Shown: positions 35,096 through 44,680, counted from the stretch's first letter. The stretch: 64,000 nucleotides of DNA from Sunxiuqinia sp965230765 (GCA_965230765.1 CBDDLR010000001.1:62001-126000), one strand, 5' to 3'. Made by a program: numbers and translations. The notes: generated by a model from the sequence alone, not told the origin.

Positions 35096-38014
35096 ATGAA
35101 AAACACCGATATTTTCTATTCATTAAAACAGCAACTTGATGGTGATGTTTTTACCGATAATGCACAACGGATAATTTATGCTACAGATGCGTCTTCTTAT
35201 CGGGAAATCCCTCAAGCTGTTTGCAGACCAAAAAACAAAGAAGATATCATCAAAATTATTCAGTTTGCCAGAAGGAATGGTACTTCAATCATTCCAAGAG
35301 CTGCAGGAACATCGTTAGCTGGTCAGGTTGTTGGTCCAGGAATCGTTGTTGATATTTCAAAATACATGACCAACATTTTAGACTTCAATCCCAAAGAAAA
35401 ATGGATTTGGGTTGAACCAGGAGTTAACCTTGCTGAATTAAACAAATTTCTTGCGCCACATGGGTTGCAATATGGTCCTGAGACTTCAACTGCTAACAGA
35501 TGTTGCATTGCCGGAATGGTTGGGAACAACTCCTGCGGGTTGCATTCACTGATTTACGGTAGTGCAAGGGAACACATTCTTGAGGCTGAATGCATTTTAT
35601 CAGACGGAACAGAAGCAATCTTCAAGGAATTAACCACGGAAGAATTCAACGCTAAATGTGAACAAGAAAATGAAAGTCTTGAAAACGATATCTATAAGAA
35701 CCTGAAATCAATTCTTTCTGACAAAACGAACCAGATAGAAATCAGGGAAAATTACCCAAAACCAGAAGTACCACGTAGAAACAATGGTTATGCGTTGGAT
35801 ATAATTTTGGAAACAGATCCTTTTACAGGGAATGGTGAAAAAATAAACATTTGCAAACTTCTGGCTGGTAGCGAAGGCACGCTCGCTTTTATGACTAAGA
35901 TTAAGCTTAACCTGATCCCACTTCCTCCAAAACATAAAGGGTTGGTTTGTGCGCATTTCAATACTCTTGATGAATCTTACAGAGGTAACTTAATCGCATT
36001 GAAACACAAGCCCGGAGCAATTGAGTTAATGGATGACATTATCATGAATTGCACCAAAGAAAATATTGAACAGCGAAAAAACCGCTTTTTTATTCAGGGC
36101 GATCCAAAAGCCATGCTCATGATTGAGTTTGCCCGTGACACGGAAGAAGAATTGATTGAGATTGCCCAGAACCTTGAAGCAGATTTAAATAAGGCTGGAC
36201 TGGGTTATCATTTTCCATTGGTACTTGGTGAAGAAAACATCAGGAAAGTTTGGGCTCTCCGAACGGCTGGGCTTGGGCTTCTTTCTAATATTCCCGGGGA
36301 TAAACGAAACACCACGGTAATAGAAGATACGGCCATTGCCCCTGAGGATTTACCAGCATACATGACAGAATTTGACGAGATACTTGAAAAGTATGGATTA
36401 AGCTGTGTGAAGTATGCACACATTGCAACTGGTGAAATTCATTTGCGCCCCTTGCTGAATTTAAAGGATGAAAAAGATGTTGAGCTATACCATACTATCG
36501 CCAAGGAAATTGCAATATTGGTGAAAGAGTACCGTGGCTCCTTAAGCGGTGAGCATGGAGATGGCAGGCTACGAGGGGAGTTTATACCGCTTATGCTCGG
36601 AGAACATGTTTATCAGCTCATAAAAGATTTAAAAAACACCTGGGACCCAAATAATATCTTAAACCCGGGCAAGATTATTGACACCCCTCCAATTACGGAG
36701 AATCTGCGTTTTTTAGTTGGTGAAACCAAAACAATTGATACAACGTTTGATTTTTCTGAACAGGAAGGATTTTTAAGGGCCATTGAAAAATGTACAGGCT
36801 CGGGCGATTGCCGCAAAAGTTCAATCATTGGAGGAACGATGTGCCCAACATTTATGGCTACAAAAGATGAAGATAAGTCAACCCGTGGCAGGGCAAATGT
36901 TTTAAGGGAACTATTGACCAGATCGAACAAACCAAACGCTTTTGACCATGAAGAGATTTATCAGGTTTTGGATTTATGCATTTCCTGCAAGGCCTGTAAA
37001 TCCGAATGCCCGTCGAATGTTGATATGGCGAAATTTAAGGCGGAATTCCTGCAACACTATCATGAAATTAATGGCATTCCTTTCCGCTCCCAACTGATTG
37101 CTTACCTACCCCGAATAAATAAATTTGGCAAAGCTTTCAGGCCTTTCACCAATTTTGTAACCAACACGAACGCATTCAAAAAAGCGGTTGGTTTTGCCAC
37201 TGAGCGGAAAATCCCCACATTATCTAAACTGACGTTGAGGCAATGGTATAGAAAAACCATAAAAATTTCGGAGAACCCAAAGGGAAAAATCTATCTGTTT
37301 GCTGATGAATTCACAAACTATAATGAAAGTGAAATTGGAATCAAGGCCATCATGCTTCTAAATAAACTAGGCTATGAAGTTGCTATTCCCAAACACAAGG
37401 AAAGTGGACGTACTTTCCTTTCAAAAGGATTGGTTAAAACAGCAAAAAAAGTTGCAGAAGAAAATGTGCAAATGCTTTCTCGTTTGGTTACCGAAAATAC
37501 GCCACTCATAGGCATTGAACCCTCTGCAATACTTTCATTTAGAGATGAATACCCGAAACTAGTTAGCCCGGAGCTAAAAGAAAAGGCTGAAGAACTGGGC
37601 AAATATGCAATGATGTTTGATGAATTTATTGCCCGGGAGTTTGAAAATGGCCATATTGACACGTCACTATTTTCTTCTGAAGAAAAACAAATAAAACTTC
37701 ATGGACATTGTCAGCAAAAAGCAATTGCCTCTACTGCCCCAACTAAAAAGATGCTGGAAATTCCTGCAAAATATTCTGTTGAAGAAATCCAAAGCGGATG
37801 CTGTGGAATGGCTGGCTCATTTGGTTATGAAAAGGAGCATTATGAATTAAGCAAAAAAATAGGCGAAATGATTTTGTTCCCCGAAGTACGCTCCACTGAC
37901 CCAGACATAACCATTTCTGCACCAGGAACTTCTTGTCGCCACCATATTGAAGAAGCAACTGGAAGAAAAGTTTTACACCCGATTGACATTTTACATATGG
38001 CAATTATGAAATAA
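35096..38014 (+). CDS. FAD-binding and Fe-S oxidoreductase (D-lactate/glycolate dehydrogenase-like)
   Basis: A 972-residue fusion. Residues 1-230 are the FAD_binding_4 domain (FARRNGTSIIPRAAGTSLAGQ, then ANRCCIAGMVGNNSCG), and residues about 260-530 the FAD-linked oxidase C-terminal domain ending RGSLSGEHGDGRLRGEF. Fe-S sites follow: CTGSGDCRKS with GGTMCPTF, and CISCKACKSECPSN. The last third has a CCG-type domain with GHCQQKA and SGCCGMAGSFGYE. Such GlcD/Dld2-type fusions oxidise D-lactate or another 2-hydroxy acid and pass electrons to quinone or ETF. The substrate is not determined by sequence. It is followed 33 bases later by a glycosidase, probably unrelated in function. Confidence 0.9.
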   Translation: MKNTDIFYSLKQQLDGDVFTDNAQRIIYATDASSYREIPQAVCRPKNKEDIIKIIQFARRNGTSIIPRAAGTSLAGQVVGPGIVVDISKYMTNILDFNPKEKWIWVEPGVNLAELNKFLAPHGLQYGPETSTANRCCIAGMVGNNSCGLHSLIYGSAREHILEAECILSDGTEAIFKELTTEEFNAKCEQENESLENDIYKNLKSILSDKTNQIEIRENYPKPEVPRRNNGYALDIILETDPFTGNGEKINICKLLAGSEGTLAFMTKIKLNLIPLPPKHKGLVCAHFNTLDESYRGNLIALKHKPGAIELMDDIIMNCTKENIEQRKNRFFIQGDPKAMLMIEFARDTEEELIEIAQNLEADLNKAGLGYHFPLVLGEENIRKVWALRTAGLGLLSNIPGDKRNTTVIEDTAIAPEDLPAYMTEFDEILEKYGLSCVKYAHIATGEIHLRPLLNLKDEKDVELYHTIAKEIAILVKEYRGSLSGEHGDGRLRGEFIPLMLGEHVYQLIKDLKNTWDPNNILNPGKIIDTPPITENLRFLVGETKTIDTTFDFSEQEGFLRAIEKCTGSGDCRKSSIIGGTMCPTFMATKDEDKSTRGRANVLRELLTRSNKPNAFDHEEIYQVLDLCISCKACKSECPSNVDMAKFKAEFLQHYHEINGIPFRSQLIAYLPRINKFGKAFRPFTNFVTNTNAFKKAVGFATERKIPTLSKLTLRQWYRKTIKISENPKGKIYLFADEFTNYNESEIGIKAIMLLNKLGYEVAIPKHKESGRTFLSKGLVKTAKKVAEENVQMLSRLVTENTPLIGIEPSAILSFRDEYPKLVSPELKEKAEELGKYAMMFDEFIAREFENGHIDTSLFSSEEKQIKLHGHCQQKAIASTAPTKKMLEIPAKYSVEEIQSGCCGMAGSFGYEKEHYELSKKIGEMILFPEVRSTDPDITISAPGTSCRHHIEEATGRKVLHPIDILHMAIMK

Positions 38015-38047
38015 TAATAAACTTAAAAACAACCAAACACTAAAGCT

Positions 38048-40459
38048 ATGAGAACTAGAAATTTAACCTTAGCACTATTCTTCTTGTTATTTTCTAACTT
38101 TTTATTTGCACAAGGTTTTGGCAAGTCTGAACTTCTCAAAGAATGGTATTTTATTCAGGAAGATGTAAAATTGGGAAATCGCATTACCCTGGATCACAGC
38201 AATTGGGACAAAGTGATTGTCCCACACGACTGGAGCGTTGAAAGCTTTGCCAGCCCGGATCTTTCAAGTTGTACCGGTTACTTGCCTGGTGGTATTGGCT
38301 GGTACCGAACTGAATTTGAAACGAAACCGGAGCAAATTGGCAAAAAGTTGTATCTGTACTTTGAGGGTGTTTATAACCGTAGTGAAGTTTACATCAATGG
38401 CGTTTGGCTGGGTAAACGACCAAATGGCTACATTTCATTTATGTATGACATTACCCCTTATGTAAAAACAGATGCTAAAAATGTGATAGCTGTGCGTGTA
38501 GATCACAGCCTGGAAGCTGACTCCAGATGGTACACCGGGTCCGGCATATACCGAAACGTTCACCTGCTTACAGCCAGCCAACTGCATATCGATCAATGGG
38601 GCGTATATTACACTGCAACAGTCCTTTCAAATGAAAAAGCATCGTTGAACATAGAAACGACCATAAACAATCATTCTGAAAAGGGCAGTGCTTTAATTGT
38701 ACAGGAATTACTTGACGAAGAAGGAAAAGTCATCGCAAAAACTAAAAAGACGTTTCAAGTATACAGGAAAGAAAAAAACACACTTACTCAACAACTCACC
38801 GTTGCCAATCCAAATTTATGGAGCATTGAAAAACCCTATCTCTATAAGCTAAACACCAAGGTCGTTCAAAATGGAAAAACAGTTGACGAAACAACTACAA
38901 ATGTTGGGATCAGAAAACTGACTTTTGACCGTGATAAAGGCTTTGCATTAAACGACAAATGGATGAAGATTAAAGGTGTTTGTTTACATCATGATGCGGG
39001 CGTACTGGGAGCTGCAGTTCCAAAAGTGGTTTGGCGCGAAAGGTTATTGAAATTAAAAGAAATTGGGGTAAACGGAATCCGGATGAGCCATAACCCACAG
39101 GCAACCGATTTGTATGATTTATGCGATGAGTTGGGCTTTGTCGTGATGGATGAAGGCTTTGACGAATGGGAATTCCCAAAAAAGAAATGGTTAACAGGGT
39201 GGAACCATGGTACACCTGGGTTTCAGGGATCAGCTGACTTTTTCCACGAATGGAACAAAACCGATCTAAGGGATCTGGTTCTTCGTGACCGTAACCATCC
39301 GTGCATCATCATGTGGAGCATCGGCAACGAGGTGGACTACCCGAATGATCCATACAGCCACCCGGTATTGGACTCAGCAGGGATTGGACAAATCCATGCG
39401 CTTGGGTACAAAAAAGATCAGCCACATGCAGAACGGCTGGGTTACTTTGCCAAAGAACTAGCCGCTGAAGTTCGCAAACTGGATGCTTCCCGCCCTGTAA
39501 CTGCTGCGCTGGCAGGACCTGTCATGTCTAATTTCACGGACTATCCAGGAGCGTTAGATGTTGTTGGTTACAATTACACCGAAAGCCGTTACCAGCTCGA
39601 TCATGATACCTACCCGGAACGTATTTTGTACGGAAGCGAAAACCGCCATGACCTGGAAGCCTGGAAAGCAGTTACCGACAACGAATTTATTTTTGGTCAG
39701 TTTATCTGGACGGGCTACGATTATCTGGGTGAAGCAGGGCAGTACCCTTCCCGGGGGTTTGTTACCGGAATGTGCAACCAGGCAAACCAAATAAAACCTC
39801 GTGGTTATTTCAGAAAAGCACTTTGGAATGAAAAACCAAATGCGTATGTAGGAACCTACCCTGTCCCAAAAAGAAACTACATTTCCATGGATGCCCCACA
39901 AATCTGGAACTATGAAGATGGACAGGAAATCCGAGTGGTTTGCTATACCAATTGTGAGGAAGCAGAGTTGTTGCTCAATGGAAAAGTAATTGGTGAACGC
40001 AAGCCATACAACGAAGAACGTGCCATTATTCATTGGGATGTGGAATACAAACCAGGCGAACTTGAAGTAGTTTGCTACAACAATCAGGAGGTGGCCGCAA
40101 AAGACTTGATCATCACGAATTCAGCCCCGGCTAAAATTATTGCAAATTCTTCAACCAATAGCTTGAGTGGCAAATACGATGTGGCCATTGTAAATTTGGA
40201 TATTGTTGATGAAAACGGAAATGTTGTCACACTTGCGGATAATAACATCACATGTAATGTTTCAGGCAATGGTGAACTTTTGGGGCTGGAAAACGCATCA
40301 AATAATGTGGCTGAAAACTATTTGGATAACAAGCACCGATGTAAAAACGGACACCTGGTCGCATATATTCGTTCTACTGACGACGAAGGTGGGATCAATG
40401 TTGAATTTACTTCCCCGTTTCTTGAAAAAGCAACAGTCAGGTTTGAAATAAAAAAATAA
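38048..40459 (+). CDS. GH2 glycosidase, beta-galactosidase-like
   Basis: A secreted 803-residue family GH2 enzyme with signal peptide ending LFAQ. Domains in order: sugar-binding jelly roll (about 25-190; GGIGWYRTEFE, EGVYNRSEVYINGVWLG), an Ig-like domain, the TIM barrel (about 295-600), and C-terminal Ig-like domains of the DUF4982 type (about 615-800). The acid/base Glu428 lies in MWSIGNEVDYP and the nucleophile is probably Glu531 in YGSEN. The domain layout fits Bacteroidota beta-galactosidases, but beta-glucuronidase or mannosidase activity cannot be excluded. It is followed by a regulator gene that may respond to glycans. Confidence 0.92.
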   Translation: MRTRNLTLALFFLLFSNFLFAQGFGKSELLKEWYFIQEDVKLGNRITLDHSNWDKVIVPHDWSVESFASPDLSSCTGYLPGGIGWYRTEFETKPEQIGKKLYLYFEGVYNRSEVYINGVWLGKRPNGYISFMYDITPYVKTDAKNVIAVRVDHSLEADSRWYTGSGIYRNVHLLTASQLHIDQWGVYYTATVLSNEKASLNIETTINNHSEKGSALIVQELLDEEGKVIAKTKKTFQVYRKEKNTLTQQLTVANPNLWSIEKPYLYKLNTKVVQNGKTVDETTTNVGIRKLTFDRDKGFALNDKWMKIKGVCLHHDAGVLGAAVPKVVWRERLLKLKEIGVNGIRMSHNPQATDLYDLCDELGFVVMDEGFDEWEFPKKKWLTGWNHGTPGFQGSADFFHEWNKTDLRDLVLRDRNHPCIIMWSIGNEVDYPNDPYSHPVLDSAGIGQIHALGYKKDQPHAERLGYFAKELAAEVRKLDASRPVTAALAGPVMSNFTDYPGALDVVGYNYTESRYQLDHDTYPERILYGSENRHDLEAWKAVTDNEFIFGQFIWTGYDYLGEAGQYPSRGFVTGMCNQANQIKPRGYFRKALWNEKPNAYVGTYPVPKRNYISMDAPQIWNYEDGQEIRVVCYTNCEEAELLLNGKVIGERKPYNEERAIIHWDVEYKPGELEVVCYNNQEVAAKDLIITNSAPAKIIANSSTNSLSGKYDVAIVNLDIVDENGNVVTLADNNITCNVSGNGELLGLENASNNVAENYLDNKHRCKNGHLVAYIRSTDDEGGINVEFTSPFLEKATVRFEIKK

Positions 40460-40492
40460 ACTATCTTGTTCCTGTACAAGTATTCGTTTGTT

Positions 40493-42121
40493 ATGAAAAT
40501 TTTAAGCATTACAATCTTCATATTAATATCCGGTTTGGTATCCTCGGCCAAACCGGATATTAACTTAAAAGAACTCGATAAACTAATCAATCAACGACAA
40601 GTTTTTATTGAACAGAAAGAACAGGAAATTCAGTACCTGAAATCGTTGAATGAAGGTTCTGAAGACAAACAGGAAAAATATCGATATTCGAAAAAGCTTT
40701 TCCAGGAATACCTCCCTTTTCAAATTGATTCCGCCTTGTTTTTTGCGCAATCCTGTATCGATATCAGCCAAAAAATTGAAGATGTACAACTTATCACCGA
40801 ATCAAAACTTCAATTAGCTGAAGCCTATTTGTTAGCGGGATTGTACCAGGAAGCAACTTCTGTTCTGGATACGATCGCTCAAAACAACCTGGATGAAAGG
40901 CTACAAAAAATGTTTTTTCGCATTCAGGTTTCCAGGTATCGGTATTTAGATGCCTACTTGACTGGCAGCAAGTTAAAACGTGGCTACAATGAACTACGGA
41001 TGGCCTATCAGGATTCACTCATTGATTTGCTCGCCGTTGAAAGTCTGGACTATGCCATGAATTCTGCTGAACGCTTGAGCGAAAAAGGCGATATGGATGC
41101 AGCCAAAACAATTCTCATGCATGCCATGGAAAAGTTAACAGTATACGATCGGATTTATGCTCCGGCAACCTACACCATGGCTTCCATTTATGGGCAAGAA
41201 GGCGATGTTCAAAAACAAACCGAATTCCTTGCCCTATCGGTTGAATCAGACATTCGAGCTGCTGTTAGGGAAAATATGGCTGTGCGGGAGCTGGCGCTGT
41301 TACTCTATCAATCGGGAGATATTAAACGGGCGTACCAATACATTCAAATGGCCTTGGATGACGCACTGTCCAGCAAGGCACGTTTGAGAAGTTATGAAAT
41401 ACTTCAAATTATGCCCCTGATTGATTTTGCCTACCAGGATATGCGAACCCAAAAGCAACAGAATGCCGTAATCTTCGCCATCTCACTCGGACTTCTCGCA
41501 CTCCTTCTTTTGATTTCACTTTATTTCAACCAGAAACAAAAACGCAAAATTCAGTGGGCAAATAACGAGGTTGAAAAAATAAACCTTCAACTTCAGAAAA
41601 CCAATAAAGAACTAGACCGAAGCAATAAAAAAGTCGTTGCCAGCAACAAGCTATTGTCGGCATCAAATAGTTTGCAGGAAGAATACATAGCCCGCTTCCT
41701 GAAACTTTCATCTTCCTACATTGGCAAGCTGGATGCCTACCGAAAAAGCCTGCACAAAAAGGCGACCATGGGTTCACGGGAAGACTTGATTAAGAAACTA
41801 AAGTCGAAAGAGATCATTGACCAGGAACTCCAGGCTTTTTATGCCGATTTTGACCAGGCATTTTTAAACCTGTACCCCGGTTTTGTTGATCAATTTAATT
41901 GCCTGCTAAAAGAGGATGAGCAAATTGTATTGAAACCGGGGGAATTGCTAAACACAGAGCTCCGTATTTTTGCGTTGATCCGTCTTAGGATTACAGAAAG
42001 CAACCAGATTGCCGAATTTTTAAGGTACTCCCCCACCACCATCTATAATTACAGAACCAGGGTGCGGAACAAAACCAAAATCAACCGCGATGAATTTGAA
42101 AAAGAGGTAATGAATATTTAG
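40493..42121 (+). CDS. DUF6377-type membrane regulator with C-terminal HTH
   Basis: A 542-residue protein with a signal peptide (ending VSSA), a helical repeat-rich periplasmic region of TPR type (about 60-320), a transmembrane helix (about 325-345; VIFAISLGLLALLLLISLYF), a coiled coil (about 350-395) and a C-terminal domain. That domain ends with a LuxR-like helix-turn-helix: LRIFALIRLRITESNQIAEF, then YSPTTIYNYRTRVRNKT. This layout puts sensing outside and DNA binding inside on one chain. The ATG at 40493 is chosen because it begins the signal peptide. A perfect 16-bp hairpin lies in the signal-peptide codons. Targets may be the flanking glycosidase or the array downstream; this is inference. 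Confidence 0.85.
   Translation: MKILSITIFILISGLVSSAKPDINLKELDKLINQRQVFIEQKEQEIQYLKSLNEGSEDKQEKYRYSKKLFQEYLPFQIDSALFFAQSCIDISQKIEDVQLITESKLQLAEAYLLAGLYQEATSVLDTIAQNNLDERLQKMFFRIQVSRYRYLDAYLTGSKLKRGYNELRMAYQDSLIDLLAVESLDYAMNSAERLSEKGDMDAAKTILMHAMEKLTVYDRIYAPATYTMASIYGQEGDVQKQTEFLALSVESDIRAAVRENMAVRELALLLYQSGDIKRAYQYIQMALDDALSSKARLRSYEILQIMPLIDFAYQDMRTQKQQNAVIFAISLGLLALLLLISLYFNQKQKRKIQWANNEVEKINLQLQKTNKELDRSNKKVVASNKLLSASNSLQEEYIARFLKLSSSYIGKLDAYRKSLHKKATMGSREDLIKKLKSKEIIDQELQAFYADFDQAFLNLYPGFVDQFNCLLKEDEQIVLKPGELLNTELRIFALIRLRITESNQIAEFLRYSPTTIYNYRTRVRNKTKINRDEFEKEVMNI
40523..40563 (+). promoter_or_regulatory. Perfect 16-bp hairpin inside the regulator's signal-peptide codons
   Basis: TTAATATCCGGTTTGG and its exact reverse complement (40548-40563) flank a 9-base loop. 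The hairpin starts at codon 11, close enough to the start for it to affect early translation or serve as an attenuator. It could also be coincidence of codon choice, but a 16-bp perfect stem is far longer than expected by chance. Confidence 0.5.
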
Positions 42122-42592
42122 TTTTTGAAAATTGAACTAAAATGCATATAAAATTAAAATATTCTAAGCAATAAATTTCTCTTTATCGCACAAACACGCT
42201 TCTCCACCTACAGCCTGTTATAAAACATAACTTTATCTTATTGTTTTTAACAATTATTAAAAAAATAATGGTAAAATTGCACATGTGAATAAAGATCAAT
42301 CATCCTTGAATAAATGCTTATCTAAGTTAACCCCATATAAAAGAAATGATTAAACGATAGATGAACAATGAATTTACCCCAAACTAAAGACATCACATAA
42401 ATAGCTCGATACAAATACATTACAGAATACTAACCTATTATGCCTTAGTCAACATACAAGCTAAAGATCACGTTCTTTTACAGATTTACAACCTTATATC
42501 CAAAATATATTTTAAAAAGAATTCTAATTAATTTTTGATTGCTCAAAAATATTTCAATAACAAAAACGTTAAACTACAAAACACGCCACCCT
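42122..42592 (+). other. AT-rich intergenic region, nothing recognised
   Basis: This 471-base gap between the DUF6377 gene and the thioredoxin gene is strongly AT-rich. I see no open frame of note, no strong hairpin and no clear promoter. Confidence 0.5.
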
Positions 42593-43888
42593 ATGAAGAA
42601 TAAACATAATTTAATCGCCATCGCATTATTGATCTTTTCAGTAATTATCCTTTTATACCGATTTGGCATCCTATTCCCTGATGAACAAAACTTTAGGTTG
42701 GAAATAACAGTAACAGGAGAAGAACCTAACGAAGAAAACAAGTGGTATTTTTATGGTCATGACGATCGTGGATCTTTAAAGCCTGTCTTATTTAAAAAAG
42801 ATCAAGAAAACAATGGTAAAACTACCATGTTCCGGTTTAAAAACGGAAAAGCCATTATTAAAGGTTACATTAAACGACCGGGGCTTTATGTTTTAACGAA
42901 TGAACACGTTGAAGGTTTTTTCCCATTTATGATCGGCACCGGGGAGCAACAAATCGAGGTAACACATCAACATCTTTTTCAACGAAAAGATATGCAAACC
43001 CCCATTCCTTTTAAATTCTCCGGGAGTAACCTAAACAAAGAATTCATTGATTTCTGGAACCAAAAAGAAGCTCAGCAACTGCTTCAGGCCAATAACGAAT
43101 ATTTTAGGTTACGACAGGAAATGCAAGCACAAGCAGCTACCAGCGATACAACCAGCAATTCAAAAATAGAAGAAGAAAAAAGGGAACAACTTTCTGTACA
43201 ACGGAAAAACAAGCTGGTACATTTAAAAAAACTATGTGAATCCGTTGCCTTGAATTATTTAGCGGAAAACCCCAACAGCTACCTGGCGCTGGATTATTTC
43301 TTAGCCTATGCATACATGCCTAATTATACCAAACTGGACGAACCAACAATGAGCTATTACATTTCACTGATAGGTGACAACTTAAAAAAAACAGCGGTTT
43401 ACCAGTCGGTTGAAAAAAAATACAGGGCAACACAAAATTTTTGCGTTGGTAAAACACCCCCGCCGATTAGTTTGCCCGACAACCGGGGCGATACGGCAAA
43501 ACTTACCCATTGCCTGGGCAATGTAACCCTGGTTAATTTCTGGGCCATGGATTGCGACTATTGCAAGGCCGAACGTAGCAACATGATCGAACTCTATGCA
43601 AAATACCACGAACACGACTTTAACATGTTGAGCATAGCTTTTGAACCCGATAAAAATAGATGGGACAGTTTTCTGAAGGAAAAAGGCCTGCCCTGGCAAC
43701 AGGCCATTGACACAAGCGGGTTTGAACAATCTGCAATTGTGAAAAACTATGGAGGACTGGCTATCCCAACCAGCTTTTTGATGGATGAAGAAGGCAAGGT
43801 ATTGGCAAAAAACTTACGTTGCCCGGCATATGCCGAAGATGAAAAATACAATATGAACAAACAACTGGAAAAAATATATGGGTTTTAA
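42593..43888 (+). CDS. TlpA/ResA-like thioredoxin with DUF4369-like N-terminal domain
   Basis: A 431-residue exported protein anchored by an N-terminal helix (residues 7-25). Residues about 35-140 resemble the DUF4369 beta domain common in Bacteroidota TlpA-like proteins. A charged, coiled-coil-prone region follows (about 165-225). The C-terminal thioredoxin fold (about 285-431) has WAMDCDYCKAE with Cys321 and Cys324 and the cis-Pro loop GLAIPTSFLMD. It should act as a periplasmic thiol-disulfide oxidoreductase. The ATG at 42593 is preferred to a TTG 18 codons upstream. It lies just before the Cys-containing peptide and the GLPGLI array, whose products carry paired cysteines, so they could be substrates; this is inference. 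Confidence 0.87.
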   Translation: MKNKHNLIAIALLIFSVIILLYRFGILFPDEQNFRLEITVTGEEPNEENKWYFYGHDDRGSLKPVLFKKDQENNGKTTMFRFKNGKAIIKGYIKRPGLYVLTNEHVEGFFPFMIGTGEQQIEVTHQHLFQRKDMQTPIPFKFSGSNLNKEFIDFWNQKEAQQLLQANNEYFRLRQEMQAQAATSDTTSNSKIEEEKREQLSVQRKNKLVHLKKLCESVALNYLAENPNSYLALDYFLAYAYMPNYTKLDEPTMSYYISLIGDNLKKTAVYQSVEKKYRATQNFCVGKTPPPISLPDNRGDTAKLTHCLGNVTLVNFWAMDCDYCKAERSNMIELYAKYHEHDFNMLSIAFEPDKNRWDSFLKEKGLPWQQAIDTSGFEQSAIVKNYGGLAIPTSFLMDEEGKVLAKNLRCPAYAEDEKYNMNKQLEKIYGF

Positions 43889-43930
43889 AAATTGAAACAG
43901 CGTTTCTGTGAAGTATAATGACATGAACAT

Positions 43931-44017
43931 ATTACCCCTCCAAACCTCCCCTGAGGGGGAGGCTTTGAAAGATTTATTGCCAAAGCAAGTCCCCTTTAGG
44001 GGATTTAGGTGTGAAAA
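43931..44017. repeat. Imperfect inverted repeat element, 87 bp
   Basis: Two GC-rich hairpins, CCTCCCC/GGGGAGG and TCCCC-ttta-GGGGA, form the arms of a longer imperfect palindrome: the left half reads like the complement of the right half (CCTAAATCCCC and GCTTTG blocks). It looks like a degenerate small mobile element or REP-like unit. Confidence 0.45.
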
Positions 44018-44096
44018 AATAATTGCTAATGAATAAATAAAAGTATAACCGAGCAACAAATCCTCCTTCGTCCTAGGGACTTCGGAGGACAAGAAA

Positions 44097-44234
44097 GGGC
44101 AGGAAGCGCAACAACATTCAAAACGCTTGCTTCCTGCCCAGCTCCTAACCAACGGAAAGGAGGTAAGTGACAAAAATAACGAATTAAACCATAAGGGAAC
44201 ACATTCCTTGCCCTTGAAAGGATACACAGGGCAA
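44097..44234. repeat. Cluster of strong stem-loops
   Basis: GGGCAGGAAG (44097-44106) pairs perfectly with CTTCCTGCCC (44130-44139), and TTGCCCT (44208-44214) pairs with AGGGCAA (44228-44234). Together with the preceding repeat this 389-base gap (43889-44277) is composed mainly of inverted repeats and probably is a mobile-element remnant. An open frame on the minus strand here is judged spurious. Confidence 0.45.
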
Positions 44235-44277
44235 ACAAAAGAAACAAACTTGAATAAAAATTAAAAAACAAATTAAA

Positions 44278-44553
44278 ATGAAAAAGTTTAAAAAAATTAG
44301 TTTAATAGTAGTAAGTCTTGTTGTTTTTGCAATGTCTTTATTCGCAGAACCACCTTATAAACCAGCAGAAGGTTGGGTACGTGGAACATATGATTGCAAT
44401 GTTGTATTTGACGAAAAATATATAGGTAAGCCAGATGCTGTTGCTGATGCAAATAGCTGGGAAGAGTGTCAAGATATAGCTCTAGAAGATGAGGGTGGTT
44501 TATCATGGGCTTATGACCAGGACACAGGACTTTGCTTAGTCTATTATTATTAA
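44278..44553 (+). CDS. Small secreted Cys peptide, PAN/apple-like
   Basis: A 91-residue protein with a signal peptide (about residues 1-22, ending SLFA) and a 69-residue mature part. Its only three cysteines are in GTYDCNVVF, SWEECQDIA and TGLCLVYYY. The segment W-E-E-C-x(12)-S-W-A-Y-D-x-x-T-G-L-C-L is like the core of a PAN/apple module, where eCa-x(n)-aftYd-tg-C-l is typical. It is too short for a complete apple domain. It lies alone between hairpin-rich gaps, after the thioredoxin gene and before the GLPGLI array. The family is not certain; a secreted binding peptide or array partner is possible. Confidence 0.7.
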   Translation: MKKFKKISLIVVSLVVFAMSLFAEPPYKPAEGWVRGTYDCNVVFDEKYIGKPDAVADANSWEECQDIALEDEGGLSWAYDQDTGLCLVYYY

Positions 44554-44563
44554 TAAAGTTTGA

Positions 44564-44680
44564 AAATACAATTTACTACTTAAGAATATGTTTCGAGTAT
44601 AAAACATATTAAGTAGACAAGAGTTTTCTTGTATTGTATTTACTCCCAAAATAAATCCTTTGCAAGGATTTATTTTGGGA
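44564..44680 (+). ncRNA. Predicted three-way-junction RNA followed by a 17-bp hairpin
   Basis: AAATACAAT (44564-44572) pairs perfectly with ATTGTATTT (44633-44641) and encloses two hairpins. The first is CTACTTAA/TTAAGTAG extended by TATGTTT/AAACATA past a 3-base bulge. The second is ACAAGA/TCTTGT with a GTTT loop. The three helices leave only three unpaired junction bases. Two bases later a perfect 17-bp stem with a 3-base loop runs from 44644 to 44680. The whole could be a structured 3' UTR, a small RNA with terminator, or a miniature element. The rest of the gap up to 44878 is AT-rich without further features. Confidence 0.45.

Noticed and set aside
44026..44271. 81-codon minus-strand frame (with RWLGAGQEASVL-like segment) as a gene
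   Set aside because: It lies entirely within a hairpin-rich gap, has no domain or plausible start context, and its sequence is what repeated intergenic elements give when translated.
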